In this document: positions 1 through 7,646 of the stretch, piece by piece
How positions within the stretch are numbered: position 1 is the first letter of the stretch
Layout: each line of letters begins with the position of its first letter
Assembly (NCBI GenBank): GCA_029554345.1
Contig: JAKPJF010000144.1
Location: forward strand, 1 to 36,247
Direction of reading: 5' to 3'
DNA length: 36,247 nt
From: Spirochaetota bacterium
GTDB taxonomy: Bacteria; Spirochaetota; UBA4802; JAFGJZ01
Position numbers and translations under genes: made by a program
Notes under the pieces: generated by a model
Told to the model about the DNA's origin: nothing
The model's input: only the letters and a program-made list of their open reading frames with translations
The model's database searches: none

Positions 1-255
1 ATTTATAACGGAATGCCCAGCAGACAATTTCCGCCTGAACCGGATGGAATTGTCAAAATCGGATTCTGTGCGTATACTGGAAAAATCCCGGGACCTAACT
101 GCAAGGAACTTTCAGGAGATATCAGCGTAAAAGGCGGCGGACCGAAAGAATGGTGTGACGGCAGTCATGGAAAAATGAAATCAATACTCGAGAAATATCT
201 CGAGAAAGAAGGGCTTTCGGGCGGAAACAGACGCTCGGGAGCATTATCAGATTAA
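1..255 (+). CDS. Penicillin-binding protein (class A/1C-like), C-terminal fragment
   Basis: The frame is open from the first base, so this is the 3' end of a gene that starts outside the window; the first ATG at 13 is internal. The roughly 84 visible residues contain a GIVKIGFCAYTGKIPGP stretch followed by a Cys and a second WCDGSH Cys. This resembles the short C-terminal tail after the transpeptidase domain of class A penicillin-binding proteins, where a 'GIV...D..TG..a...C' pattern precedes an ExCxxH ending. No catalytic motif is visible, so the assignment rests on the tail alone. It ends 16 bases before carD and could be co-transcribed with it. Family membership is inferred; a secreted protein of another kind cannot be excluded. 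Confidence 0.6.
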   Translation: MYNGMPSRQFPPEPDGIVKIGFCAYTGKIPGPNCKELSGDISVKGGGPKEWCDGSHGKMKSILEKYLEKEGLSGGNRRSGALSD

Positions 256-271
256 TATCAGGAGAATGTTG

Positions 272-754
272 ATGTATAAACAGGGCGATAAACTGGTTTA
301 CCCTATGCACGGTGTCGGAATAATCGAGGCAATTGAAAAAAAAGAAGTTTTAGGACAAAAACTTGAATTTTACATAATGACCATTGTAAATAACGGCATG
401 AAAGTAATGATTCCTGTTAAAAATGCCGATCAGGTTGGACTTCGTCCGATTATTTCAAAAAATGAAGTTAAGAAAGTTCTTACAATTATTTCTCAAGGCG
501 AAACGGAAAGGGAAGACGACTGGAAACTTCGCTATCAGAACAACATAGATAAAATAAAAAGCGGATCAATCTATGAAGTATCAAAAGTGGCAAGAGATCT
601 TTACCGCCGCGGAAGAGAAAAAGAACTTTCAATTATGGAAAGAAAGCTTTATGAAAATGCTTACAATCTTCTTATTCACGAAATAGCTCTCGCAAAAAGT
701 ATTGATATAGAAGAAGCAGGAAACGTTGTATCAGAAGCATTGAGCCCGAATTGA
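272..754 (+). CDS. carD: CarD/CdnL-type RNA polymerase-binding transcription factor
   Basis: A 160-residue protein opening MYKQGDKLVYPMHGVGII, the signature of the CarD/TRCF RNA-polymerase-interaction domain (about residues 1-60). It is followed by the helical DNA-contacting domain, including a KVARDLYRRGREKELSIMERKLYENA stretch typical of CdnL/CarD. Family members bind the RNAP beta subunit and stabilise open promoter complexes, notably at rRNA promoters. Two in-frame ATGs occur at 266 and 272. The AGGAG at 260-264 sits 7 bases before 272 but only 1 base before 266, so 272 is preferred. The next gene starts 11 bases downstream, so the two are probably one operon. Length and sequence are normal for the family. 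Confidence 0.95.
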   Translation: MYKQGDKLVYPMHGVGIIEAIEKKEVLGQKLEFYIMTIVNNGMKVMIPVKNADQVGLRPIISKNEVKKVLTIISQGETEREDDWKLRYQNNIDKIKSGSIYEVSKVARDLYRRGREKELSIMERKLYENAYNLLIHEIALAKSIDIEEAGNVVSEALSPN

Positions 755-765
755 AAGGAGTTGGA

Positions 766-1764
766 ATGATTAAGTTATACAGATTTCTTTTCGTATTAAT
801 AGGAATGTCTTTCGCGTATTTGTTTTTTTCTGTCTATTCGCCGTTTTATGCGGCAATAGCATCAGGAATAGGCGGTATTATTTCATTAGTATTTCTTATC
901 ATAATTGAATATGTGTCGCATTCTTTTTCAGCCCGTATTCTTTTTTCTTCTTCAGTTGGACTGCTATGCGGATTAATAGCCGGATTGGTAGTGTCTGTTT
1001 CTCTTTCAGCTGTAGAACTTCCTCTTAGCGGCAGAGTTATCGGCATTCTCAGATTTTATATAGTCTATATTTTCGGTTTTGCCTCTATGATTTTTATGGC
1101 TGTTAAGAATGAAGATTTTGCCCTTTTTGACAGAATCATTCCTTCAAAAGAAGGCGGAAGTGACGGAACTATTTCTTATAAAATTCTTGATACTTCTGTT
1201 ATAATTGACGGACGAATAGCTGATATATGCGATACCGGTTTCGTTGAAGGAGTTCTTGTAATTCCAAATTTTGTTTTAAATGAACTTCAGATGATTGCAG
1301 ATTCCGCTGACTCTATTAAAAGGAACAGAGGCCGTAGAGGTCTTGATATTCTTAATAAAATGCAGAAAGATCAGTCAATAAAAGTAAAAATTTCGGATAT
1401 GGATTTTCCGGATATTCCTGAAGTTGACTCTAAACTTGTCAAACTGGCAAAAGTCATGAATGCAAAAGTAGTGACAAATGATTTTAATCTCAATAAAGTT
1501 GCGGAATTTCACGGTGTTCATGTTCTCAACATTAACCTGCTGGCAAATTCTCTCAAACCGGTTGTTCTTCCCGGTGAAGAAATGAAAGTCAGCCTTGTCA
1601 AAGAAGGAAAGGATCAGAATCAGGCTATAGGATACCTTGAAGACGGAACAATGGTTGTAGTTGAGAATGGACGGAAAAAAATGCATTCAGAAGTTGAAGT
1701 AACAGTTACTTCAGTCCTGCAGACGACAGCCGGAAGAATGATTTTTGGACGCATTAAAGATTAA
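766..1764 (+). CDS. yacL: Membrane PIN-TRAM domain protein (YacL family)
   Basis: About 332 residues. The first ~115 contain four hydrophobic segments, followed by a PIN-type nuclease fold from about residue 140 (ILDTSVIIDGRIADI with its acidic residue, later VTNDFNLNKVA). A C-terminal TRAM domain begins around residue 265 (LPGEEMKVSLVKEGKDQNQAIGYLEDGTMVVVENG). This is the layout of Bacillus YacL, a membrane-anchored PIN/TRAM protein thought to act on RNA; its exact substrate is not established. The ATG at 766 has AAAGGAG 5 bases upstream; the TTG at 751 overlaps carD and has no SD. The CarD-YacL neighbourhood recurs in several bacterial phyla. PIN acidic residues appear present, so nuclease activity is plausible. 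Confidence 0.92.
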   Translation: MIKLYRFLFVLIGMSFAYLFFSVYSPFYAAIASGIGGIISLVFLIIIEYVSHSFSARILFSSSVGLLCGLIAGLVVSVSLSAVELPLSGRVIGILRFYIVYIFGFASMIFMAVKNEDFALFDRIIPSKEGGSDGTISYKILDTSVIIDGRIADICDTGFVEGVLVIPNFVLNELQMIADSADSIKRNRGRRGLDILNKMQKDQSIKVKISDMDFPDIPEVDSKLVKLAKVMNAKVVTNDFNLNKVAEFHGVHVLNINLLANSLKPVVLPGEEMKVSLVKEGKDQNQAIGYLEDGTMVVVENGRKKMHSEVEVTVTSVLQTTAGRMIFGRIKD

Positions 1765-2308
1765 ACTTCTTTCAGTATATTCCAGCCCGAGAGAAAATTC
1801 TCTTTCGGGCTATACTCACAAACTTTTAGTTAATAAATATTTTCCAAATATCAAAGCAGATGAAATATTTCTTTCAAAATCACCTATAAGTCCTTGTTCT
1901 GCATGTTCTTTTTGCTCTAAAACTGATCAATGCTCAATCGATGACATTATGAAAGAATATTATAAGCTAATCATGGAAGCTGATGTAATAACCGTTTCAT
2001 TTCCTCTTTATTTTTCTACAGTTCCCGCTCAATTGAAATTATTTATAGACCGGGCTCAGCTTTTCTGGGAAATGAAAAAGCGTAATGAATTTGTAAAAAA
2101 GAAAACCGGTATAATTATCGCTGCAGCCGGAAATAATTATAATGATATGTTTCACTGCGCCGAAAAAACAATGCGACACTTTTTTAAAACGGTTAATGCC
2201 GAGTATAATAAGGAGTATTCTGTTTTTATTTCATCAACAGATGATTATTCATCAGAAGAAAACAAATTACGTGCCGATAAACTTATCAAGAAAACTTCAC
2301 TCGATTGA
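1745..2308 (+). CDS. Flavodoxin-fold NAD(P)H-dependent reductase (iron-sulfur flavoprotein-like)
   Basis: A protein of about 187 residues with an N-terminal FMN-binding pattern SVYSSPRENSLSGY and the family's substrate-side Cys cluster SPCSACSFCSKTDQCSIDD. The middle segment DVITVSFPLYFSTVPAQLKLFIDR is diagnostic of NADPH-dependent FMN reductase/iron-sulfur flavoprotein enzymes. These bind FMN and in some members a [4Fe-4S] cluster near the CxxCxxC..C motif; the electron acceptor is unknown here. The TTG at 1745 lies 20 bases inside the yacL gene and has only a weak GGAAG upstream. Translational coupling to yacL is likely. The 3' end overlaps the convergent GNAT gene by 12 bases. Confidence 0.82.
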   Translation: MDALKIKLLSVYSSPRENSLSGYTHKLLVNKYFPNIKADEIFLSKSPISPCSACSFCSKTDQCSIDDIMKEYYKLIMEADVITVSFPLYFSTVPAQLKLFIDRAQLFWEMKKRNEFVKKKTGIIIAAAGNNYNDMFHCAEKTMRHFFKTVNAEYNKEYSVFISSTDDYSSEENKLRADKLIKKTSLD

Positions 2309-2713
2309 AAAAACATTTATATCGTCTCTTTTTTTCCATCCGGATTTTTTCCAAAAATTATTTCCGGATTCATTGTTTTTAAATACGAATATATGGCATT
2401 TCTCAATTCCTTTTATCTTAAGCGCTTCAATGGATAATGATACCAGTTTCGTGCCGATATTCATTCTCCGGTATTCATTTTCTACGGCAAGATGATAAAT
2501 ATAGCCTCTTCTTCCGTCTGTTCCGCATAAAACAGTTCCTACCAATTTATCTTCATCAAAAGCACCATAGCTGAGTCCATGGTTCAATTTTATAAATGAT
2601 TCAAATTGCTCCAAAGTATCGGCATTTGAGAGACTCATTCCTTCAGTTTTTTTCCAGAGAAAAAATGACGAATCATAATCTGATTTAAGCAATTCTTTAT
2701 ATGTTATTCTCAT
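2297..2713 (-). CDS. GNAT family N-acetyltransferase
   Basis: A 138-residue protein with the GNAT core: GTVLCGTDGRRGYIYHLAVENEYRRMNIGTKLV supplies strands 3-4 and the acetyl-CoA pyrophosphate loop (R/Q-x-x-G-x-G/A variant RRMNIGTKL). FKNNESGNNFWKKSGWKKR is the usual C-terminal motif. The acyl acceptor cannot be told from sequence. The ATG at 2713 has no visible Shine-Dalgarno sequence. A TATAAT on the same strand (2724 to 2719) lies only 5 bases upstream, so a very short leader or leaderless mRNA is possible. It is divergent from the TetR gene, with the TetR palindromes in the shared intergenic region. Confidence 0.88.
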   Translation of the reverse strand: MRITYKELLKSDYDSSFFLWKKTEGMSLSNADTLEQFESFIKLNHGLSYGAFDEDKLVGTVLCGTDGRRGYIYHLAVENEYRRMNIGTKLVSLSIEALKIKGIEKCHIFVFKNNESGNNFWKKSGWKKRDDINVFSIE

Positions 2714-2776
2714 GATAAATTATAATTGCATTTGGCTAAATAAAATTGAAACGTCAATACAAAATGAAAAAAAGCA

Positions 2777-2812
2777 TTGACACGCAACACTTGTTGCGCA
2801 ACATGTGTTGCG
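2777..2812 (+). promoter_or_regulatory. TetR-type operator: two tandem palindromes next to a -35 hexamer
   Basis: TTGACA at 2777-2782 is a consensus -35 box. Immediately downstream lie two abutting 14-bp palindromes of the form GCAACA-NN-TGTTGC (2784-2797 and 2798-2811). Together they build a larger symmetric element with 9-bp outer arms (ACGCAACAC/GTGTTGCGT) and a central palindrome GTTGCGCAAC. They fill the -35/-10 interval of a promoter reading toward the tetR gene. No good -10 hexamer is visible, so the exact promoter is uncertain, but an autoregulatory TetR operator is the natural reading. Confidence 0.75.
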
Positions 2813-2840
2813 TATTGATTGTTGGTGCTAGGGAGAAAAA

Positions 2841-3398
2841 ATGCCGCCAAAGCCCAAATTTTCAAAGGAAGAAATAATACAAACGGCAGTACGAATAGCG
2901 GAGGAAAAAGGATTATCAGCTATAACCGCACGAGAATTAGCAGATAGGCTTTCAGTTTCAAGCCGTCCGTTATATTCTTATTTTGAATCCGTTGATGAAT
3001 TAAAAAATGAAGTTGTAAAGAGAATCATGAAGATATTCACAGATGAGTTGTATAAAAAAAGGCCGGATGCTAATCAATTTCTAAGCATAGGTCTCAATTT
3101 GATTACTTTTGTAAAAAATAATAAGGAATACTATAACATAATAAAGCATGAAGGAGCAAAGTTTGTTGATCTAAAGGAAGTTAATGCTTTTGCAGATCTT
3201 GCCGTTGAAAAAGTTTCACATTCCGCAGAGTACTCAGGATTTTCAAAAATGAAAATCAAGGATACTTATCTTAAAATGGCTATTTTCTCGCATGGATTGG
3301 CGGATTTTGTATTTAACGGGCATATAGACGGCTCAGAAGAATTTGTCCGAAGATTGCTGGAAGAAACCGGAAAAGCAATAATGAAGGATTCTAATTAA
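2841..3398 (+). CDS. TetR/AcrR family transcriptional regulator
   Basis: A 185-residue regulator. Residues ~8-54 form the TetR helix-turn-helix (FSKEEIIQTAVRIAEEKG, then LADRLSVSSRPLYSYFESVDEL); the rest is the all-helical ligand/dimer domain, which is not recognisable by ligand. ATG at 2841 is preceded by AGGGAG 6 bases upstream. Two tandem palindromes in its own promoter suggest autorepression. Likely targets are the divergent GNAT gene and the downstream isochorismatase-fold gene, whose upstream region has a weaker related AACAACTTGTT. A hairpin follows the stop codon, so most transcripts probably end here. Confidence 0.92.
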   Translation: MPPKPKFSKEEIIQTAVRIAEEKGLSAITARELADRLSVSSRPLYSYFESVDELKNEVVKRIMKIFTDELYKKRPDANQFLSIGLNLITFVKNNKEYYNIIKHEGAKFVDLKEVNAFADLAVEKVSHSAEYSGFSKMKIKDTYLKMAIFSHGLADFVFNGHIDGSEEFVRRLLEETGKAIMKDSN

Positions 3399-3456
3399 AG
3401 AGCATTTGATATTGCTTTAAACTATTTAATTGATTATATATCAGATTGCTCTTTTT
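3397..3456 (+). terminator. Intrinsic terminator after tetR
   Basis: AAAGAGCA (3397-3404) pairs with TGCTCTTT (3447-3454). A second inner pairing of GATAT with ATATC extends the stem, and the structure runs into TTTTT. It starts inside the tetR stop codon. Confidence 0.65.
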
Positions 3457-3523
3457 ATTAAAATAAATGAAACAAACAACTTGTTATTGAATCATAATTG
3501 TATCAGTTAAAAGGAGATTTTTA

Positions 3524-4072
3524 ATGAAGACAGCATTGGTTTTAGTAGATATTCAAAAAGACTTTTTCCCGGGCGGAAAAAAAGAATTATTCGGTTCAGA
3601 AGAAGCTTCATCAAATGCATCAAAACTTCTTTCAGCCGCCAGAGAAAAAAACATGAAAGTCATTCATGTTAAACAACTATCAAAAGATTCCGGATTTTCT
3701 TTCTGTCTTCCCGATTCCGCAGGAGCCGAAATACATCCTTCAGTTGCACCGCTTGAAGGAGAAGAAATATTAGTTAAGAATTCTTCAAATGCCTTTAAAG
3801 GAACAGATTTTGATGAAATATTATATTCAAATGATATTTCTAAGCTGATATTTTGCGGAATGATGAGTCATCTGTCAATCGACTCCACCATTAGAGCAGC
3901 AAAAGATTATGGTTATGAATGTGTTCTTGCTTATGATGCTTGCGCCGCCTGTGATCTTAAATTCGGCGAAACCAGTATTCCTGCTTCAGCAGTTAACGCC
4001 TCATTTGCAGCTTCCCTGCATGAAGCCTTCGCTGAAATTTGTGAAACAGAAAAACTTCTAAACACAATTTAA
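3524..4072 (+). CDS. Isochorismatase/nicotinamidase-fold hydrolase, catalytic Cys replaced by Ser
   Basis: A 182-residue cysteine-hydrolase-fold protein. The start ALVLVDIQKDFFPGG supplies the catalytic Asp (D9), VKNSSNAFKGTDF supplies the Lys (K85), and CGMMSHLSIDSTIRAAKDYGY is the nucleophile segment. In nicotinamidases and related amidohydrolases this last segment reads G(M/V)x(T/S)xxCVxxT. Here the Cys position is S118, so the usual thioester-forming nucleophile is absent. In true isochorismatases the Cys is also replaced, so a different reaction is possible; loss of activity is another option. ATG has AAAAGGAG 8 bases upstream. A terminator-like hairpin lies just after the gene. Substrate unknown. 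Confidence 0.85.
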   Translation: MKTALVLVDIQKDFFPGGKKELFGSEEASSNASKLLSAAREKNMKVIHVKQLSKDSGFSFCLPDSAGAEIHPSVAPLEGEEILVKNSSNAFKGTDFDEILYSNDISKLIFCGMMSHLSIDSTIRAAKDYGYECVLAYDACAACDLKFGETSIPASAVNASFAASLHEAFAEICETEKLLNTI

Positions 4073-4082
4073 GCCCCCCACT

Positions 4083-4117
4083 GCTCTTCCCGTCATTTAT
4101 TTCGAGGGAAGAGCTTT
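4083..4117 (+). terminator. Hairpin terminator after the isochorismatase-fold gene
   Basis: GCTCTTCCC (4083-4091) and GGGAAGAGC (4106-4114) form a perfect 9-bp stem with a 14-base loop, followed only by TTT, so termination may be partial. The AT-rich 220 bases from here to the citrate synthase gene contain no further structure that I can support. Confidence 0.65.
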
Positions 4118-4338
4118 AACCCCTAATTACAAAGTAACTGCTAATTCTTCTTTCTTATTTTTTATCATAACCGTGATTCTTTAAGTTTTATGAATCATTT
4201 TAATCATTCTATTATTTCAACATGCAAATTTTGCCTTTTAAACCTTTATTATTGATTTTCTTTTTTATTTATTATATGCTTGTCAAATAGTTCCTTTCAA
4301 TTTTCAGTGACATCAAATATTTCGGAGGTGAAATCACC

Positions 4339-5670
4339 ATGAAAAGAATTGAAGAATGGGCAAACAAACTTATTGCCAGCAAAATCGACCCGGATCTATA
4401 CTCGCGGTATAATGTCAAACGCGGTCTCCGAAATTCCGACGGAAGCGGCGTTCTTGTAGGTTTAACAGGAGTTGGAGATGTTCATGGTTATATAGTCGAC
4501 GAAGGTGAAGCTTCCCCGGTTGAAGGCCGTCTTCGTTATAGAGGAATAGATGTCAAAGATCTTACTGTAGGATTTCAGAATGAAAAACGTTTCGGTTTTG
4601 AAGAAACGGCTTTTTTATTGATGTTTGGTTATCTTCCCGAAAAAGATGAACTCAAAGATTTTTCAGACTCAATCGCTTCTAATAGAGAACTTCCGGAAGG
4701 ATTCAAAGAAAACATGATATTCCGAGCTCCAAGCAAAGACATCATGAACAAAATTGCACGCTCTGTTCTCACATTATATTCATATGATGAAAATCCTGAA
4801 GACCGTTCCATCAAAAATGTTCTCAGACAATGCATAGAACTGATTGCCCGTTTTCCAGCTCTTGTAGCATATGGTTTTCAGGCTAAGCAGCACTACTTTG
4901 AAGGAAGCTCTCTTTATATTCATAATCAGCAGGAAAGTCTATCAACTGCTGAAAACTTCCTGAGCATAGTAAGACCTAACAAAGAGTACTCAAGCACAGA
5001 AGCAGAAATTCTTGATCTTGCTCTTGTTCTTCATGCAGAACACGGAGGAGGAAATAATTCTACTTTTACAGTTCATGTGGTCGCGTCTACAGATACTGAC
5101 ACTTATTCATCAATTGGAGCTGCTGTCGGATCCTTAAAAGGTCCTAAACACGGTGGAGCAAATCACTCTGTATCCATGATGATGCAGGATATAATGACGA
5201 ATGTTAAGGAAGTCTCTAACGAATCCGCATTAAAAGAATACATCAGAAAGATCTTCCGCAAAGAAGCTTTCGATAGAACCGGTTTAATTTACGGAATGGG
5301 TCATGCAGTGTATTCTCTTTCCGATCCGAGAGCAATTCTTCTCAAAGCAAAAGCTAAAGAACTCGCAAAAGAGAAAGGAAGAGAAGAGGAATTTTCACTT
5401 TATGAAGAAGTTGAAAGACTAGGAAAAATAGTATTTGAGGAAGAAAAAGGATCTAAGGTCATCTGTGCAAACATTGATTTTTATTCAGGCTTTGTATATG
5501 ATATGCTAGGCATTCACCCTGATCTTCATACTCCGATTTTTGCTATGGCTCGCATAGCTGGATGGGCTTCGCATTTGATAGAAGAAATTGTAAGCGGCGG
5601 CAGAATTATGAGACCTGCTTATAAATATGTTCTTCCGCCTCAAAAATATGTTCCATTAAATGAAAGATAA
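4339..5670 (+). CDS. gltA: Citrate synthase (citrate/2-methylcitrate synthase family)
   Basis: A 443-residue enzyme condensing oxaloacetate with acetyl-CoA to citrate. Key family segments are in order: EGRLRYRGIDVKDL near residue 75, HAEHGGGNNSTFT around 233-245, GPKHGGANHSV around 268-278 with an active-site His, GMGHAVYSLSDPRA around 319-332 with a second His, and ANIDFYSGFVYDMLGI around 376-391 with the catalytic Asp. The C-terminal AGWASHLIEE is also typical. The form without E. coli's N-terminal extension, opening MKRIEEWANKL, resembles clostridial and spirochaetal enzymes. GGAGGTG lies 8 bases upstream of the ATG. It is monocistronic, ending in a strong terminator. Methylcitrate synthase activity cannot be excluded. 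Confidence 0.95.
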   Translation: MKRIEEWANKLIASKIDPDLYSRYNVKRGLRNSDGSGVLVGLTGVGDVHGYIVDEGEASPVEGRLRYRGIDVKDLTVGFQNEKRFGFEETAFLLMFGYLPEKDELKDFSDSIASNRELPEGFKENMIFRAPSKDIMNKIARSVLTLYSYDENPEDRSIKNVLRQCIELIARFPALVAYGFQAKQHYFEGSSLYIHNQQESLSTAENFLSIVRPNKEYSSTEAEILDLALVLHAEHGGGNNSTFTVHVVASTDTDTYSSIGAAVGSLKGPKHGGANHSVSMMMQDIMTNVKEVSNESALKEYIRKIFRKEAFDRTGLIYGMGHAVYSLSDPRAILLKAKAKELAKEKGREEEFSLYEEVERLGKIVFEEEKGSKVICANIDFYSGFVYDMLGIHPDLHTPIFAMARIAGWASHLIEEIVSGGRIMRPAYKYVLPPQKYVPLNER

Positions 5671-5695
5671 AAAACCGGCTATGCCGGTTTTTTTT
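5671..5695 (+). terminator. Strong intrinsic terminator after gltA
   Basis: AAAACCGGC-TAT-GCCGGTTTTTTTT: a compact GC-rich stem extended by A/T pairs and ending in eight T residues, directly after the gltA stop codon. The A-tract on the 5' side makes it potentially bidirectional. Confidence 0.9.
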
Positions 5696-5754
5696 ATCCA
5701 TTAATATTATTGACACTCTTTAAATTGTTTTTATGTTTTTAGAGAGGTGAAGAA

Positions 5755-6360
5755 ATGAAAAAATATATATTAGCCTTTATAATGCTCGGAATGATGCTTA
5801 ATCTTTCAGCTGAGGATAAATCCGTTGTTGACGGTAAAATTGGAACATCTCACGCCAAAGATCCCGGAAGATTCGGTCTTCAGCTTAACTTTTCTTATTA
5901 TTTAGAACTAGATCCATTTTTTGCTCTCGGAATCGATCCGTCTTTTTACTGGATACGCTGGAGACAAAGACTGGACGGAATTACTACCGAATCAGGAATA
6001 GACGGATCGAAAGTTAAAGATACCGATGCTTATATGTTTCCTATTTTGGGAAGCGCTCAGATAAGACTGTTTAACCTAAAAGAAAAACTACACGGAGTTA
6101 TGCCTTATTTCAACATTGGTCTTGGATATTCTCCAATGCTTCTGACTTATGAAAATTCTTCCGGCAAAAGCAAAGCAGATTTTTTCGGCGGCTTTACATG
6201 GCAGCTTGCAATAGGCGCTTCTTTTTCTCCTGCAAAAGAATCGAAAATACAATTTCTTGCTGAAACAGGCTACCGCTCTGCAAAACTAAAAAATTCTGAT
6301 GATATAGAAATAGATATGTCAGGCTTCATTTTCAATGCAGGGATACGTTATCCATTCTGA
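5755..6360 (+). CDS. Outer-membrane beta-barrel protein
   Basis: A 201-residue protein with a signal peptide (MKKYILAFIMLGMMLNLSA, cleavage near ED) and alternating hydrophobic/polar strands throughout, such as FGLQLNFSYYLELDPFFALGIDPSFYWIRW and GFIFNAGIRYPF. It ends in Phe preceded by aromatic and Pro residues, as expected of a barrel protein recognised by BamA. Eight strands would fit the length. No specific function is recognisable. AGAGGTGA precedes the ATG by 5 bases, and TTGACA at 5710-5715 may be part of its promoter. The stop codon abuts the convergent purT stop with no spacer. Confidence 0.75.
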   Translation: MKKYILAFIMLGMMLNLSAEDKSVVDGKIGTSHAKDPGRFGLQLNFSYYLELDPFFALGIDPSFYWIRWRQRLDGITTESGIDGSKVKDTDAYMFPILGSAQIRLFNLKEKLHGVMPYFNIGLGYSPMLLTYENSSGKSKADFFGGFTWQLAIGASFSPAKESKIQFLAETGYRSAKLKNSDDIEIDMSGFIFNAGIRYPF

Positions 6361-7542
6361 TTACAGAATGATTTTTACCGAATCTCTGACTTTTCTCGCC
6401 TTTTCCCGCGCTTGCTCTATCGAATCTCCGAGCGCAAGCGCAACTCCCATTCTTCTGTGTCCGTTAACCTCAGGTTTTCCGAATAATTTCAAAGAAGTAT
6501 CGGGAAAAGACAATGCCGAATCAATATTTTCAAATGACACATTTTTTGAATCACCGTAAACCAATAACGCAGCCGATGCGGCAGGTCCGTATTGTCGTAT
6601 ATTAGGGATTGGCAAACCTAATACAGCCCGAAGATGAAGCTCAAACTCTGACATGTTTTGAGAAATCATTGTAACCATTCCTGTATCATGAGGACGAGGA
6701 GACACCTCGCTGAAATAAACATCATTTCCTTTAATAAATAATTCTACTCCGAAAATTCCAAAACCCCCGATTTCATCAGTTATGGCTCTAGCAATAGTTT
6801 TTGATTTTTCAAAAAGCTCTTTGTCCATCGGCTGAGGCTGCCATGATTCACGGTAATCGCCTTCAGACTGAACATGCCCAATTGGATCGAGAAATGAAGT
6901 TCCGTCTTTATGGCGGACTGTTAAAAGAGTTATTTCATAATCAAAATTAACAAACGCTTCAACGATTACCTTGCCGGCGCCGGATCGGCTTCCGGATTGA
7001 GAATAATCCCAGGCTTTTTGCATATCGTCTTCAGTCTTAATTACACTTTGACCTTTTCCTGATGAACTCATTATGGGCTTAACAACACATGGGATACCTA
7101 TTTCTTTAACTGAGCTTTTAAAATCGGAATAATTATCAGCAAAACGATAAGGAGAAGTTTTAAGATTAAGTTTTTCTGCGGCAAGACATCTAATCCCTTC
7201 TCTATTCATAGTCAGCTTTGCGGCATTCGCATTTGGAATAACGCGAAAACCTTCTTTCTCAAGTTCAACAAGTGCATCTGTGGCAATTGCTTCAATTTCC
7301 GGTACAATAAAATCAGGTTTTATTTCATAAACTGTTTCTTTAAGGGCTTTTTCATCAAGCATATTGAAAACTCTGAAATCATTTGCAATTTGCATCGCAG
7401 GAGCTTTTTCGTATCTGTCGCAGGCTATCACATAAATTCCAAGACGCATGGCTTCAATTACAACTTCTTTACCGAGTTCCCCTGAACCCAGAAGAAGCAT
7501 TTTTGTTGAACTTTTTCCAAAAGGCGAACCCAATCGAACCAT
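6361..7542 (-). CDS. purT: Formate-dependent phosphoribosylglycinamide formyltransferase (PurT)
   Basis: A 393-residue ATP-grasp enzyme. PurT makes formyl-GAR from GAR, ATP and free formate, bypassing the folate-dependent PurN. The N-terminus [39 protein letters not shown] is the PreATP-grasp domain. The [18 protein letters not shown] loop and [17 protein letters not shown] are the ATP-grasp nucleotide and metal-binding segments. The longer reading frame opens at 7575, but GGAGG lies 6 bases before the ATG at 7542. That start also aligns with the E. coli PurT N-terminus. The formate requirement fits the anaerobic profile of the window; no formate-producing enzyme is present here. Confidence 0.95.
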   Translation of the reverse strand: MVRLGSPFGKSSTKMLLLGSGELGKEVVIEAMRLGIYVIACDRYEKAPAMQIANDFRVFNMLDEKALKETVYEIKPDFIVPEIEAIATDALVELEKEGFRVIPNANAAKLTMNREGIRCLAAEKLNLKTSPYRFADNYSDFKSSVKEIGIPCVVKPIMSSSGKGQSVIKTEDDMQKAWDYSQSGSRSGAGKVIVEAFVNFDYEITLLTVRHKDGTSFLDPIGHVQSEGDYRESWQPQPMDKELFEKSKTIARAITDEIGGFGIFGVELFIKGNDVYFSEVSPRPHDTGMVTMISQNMSEFELHLRAVLGLPIPNIRQYGPAASAALLVYGDSKNVSFENIDSALSFPDTSLKLFGKPEVNGHRRMGVALALGDSIEQAREKARKVRDSVKIIL

Positions 7543-7646
7543 AAATCCTCCGTCTTTAATCAAATCCAAATTCATTTCAGAGAACTGTCAAGAAATCAAT
7601 ACCGAAATAAACTAAAATCTGCCGATAATTTAGAGAAGGTATTTTT

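Noticed and set aside
2142-2495. 117-codon plus-strand ORF over the flavodoxin/GNAT junction
   Set aside because: Overlaps two well-supported genes and reads as antisense or out-of-frame sequence rich in Ser/Phe/Ile; a shadow.
4118-4338. Promoter or small RNA in the AT-rich gap before gltA
   Set aside because: TTGATT (4253) and TTGTCA (4280) lack a well-spaced -10, and there is no stable structure or ORF.
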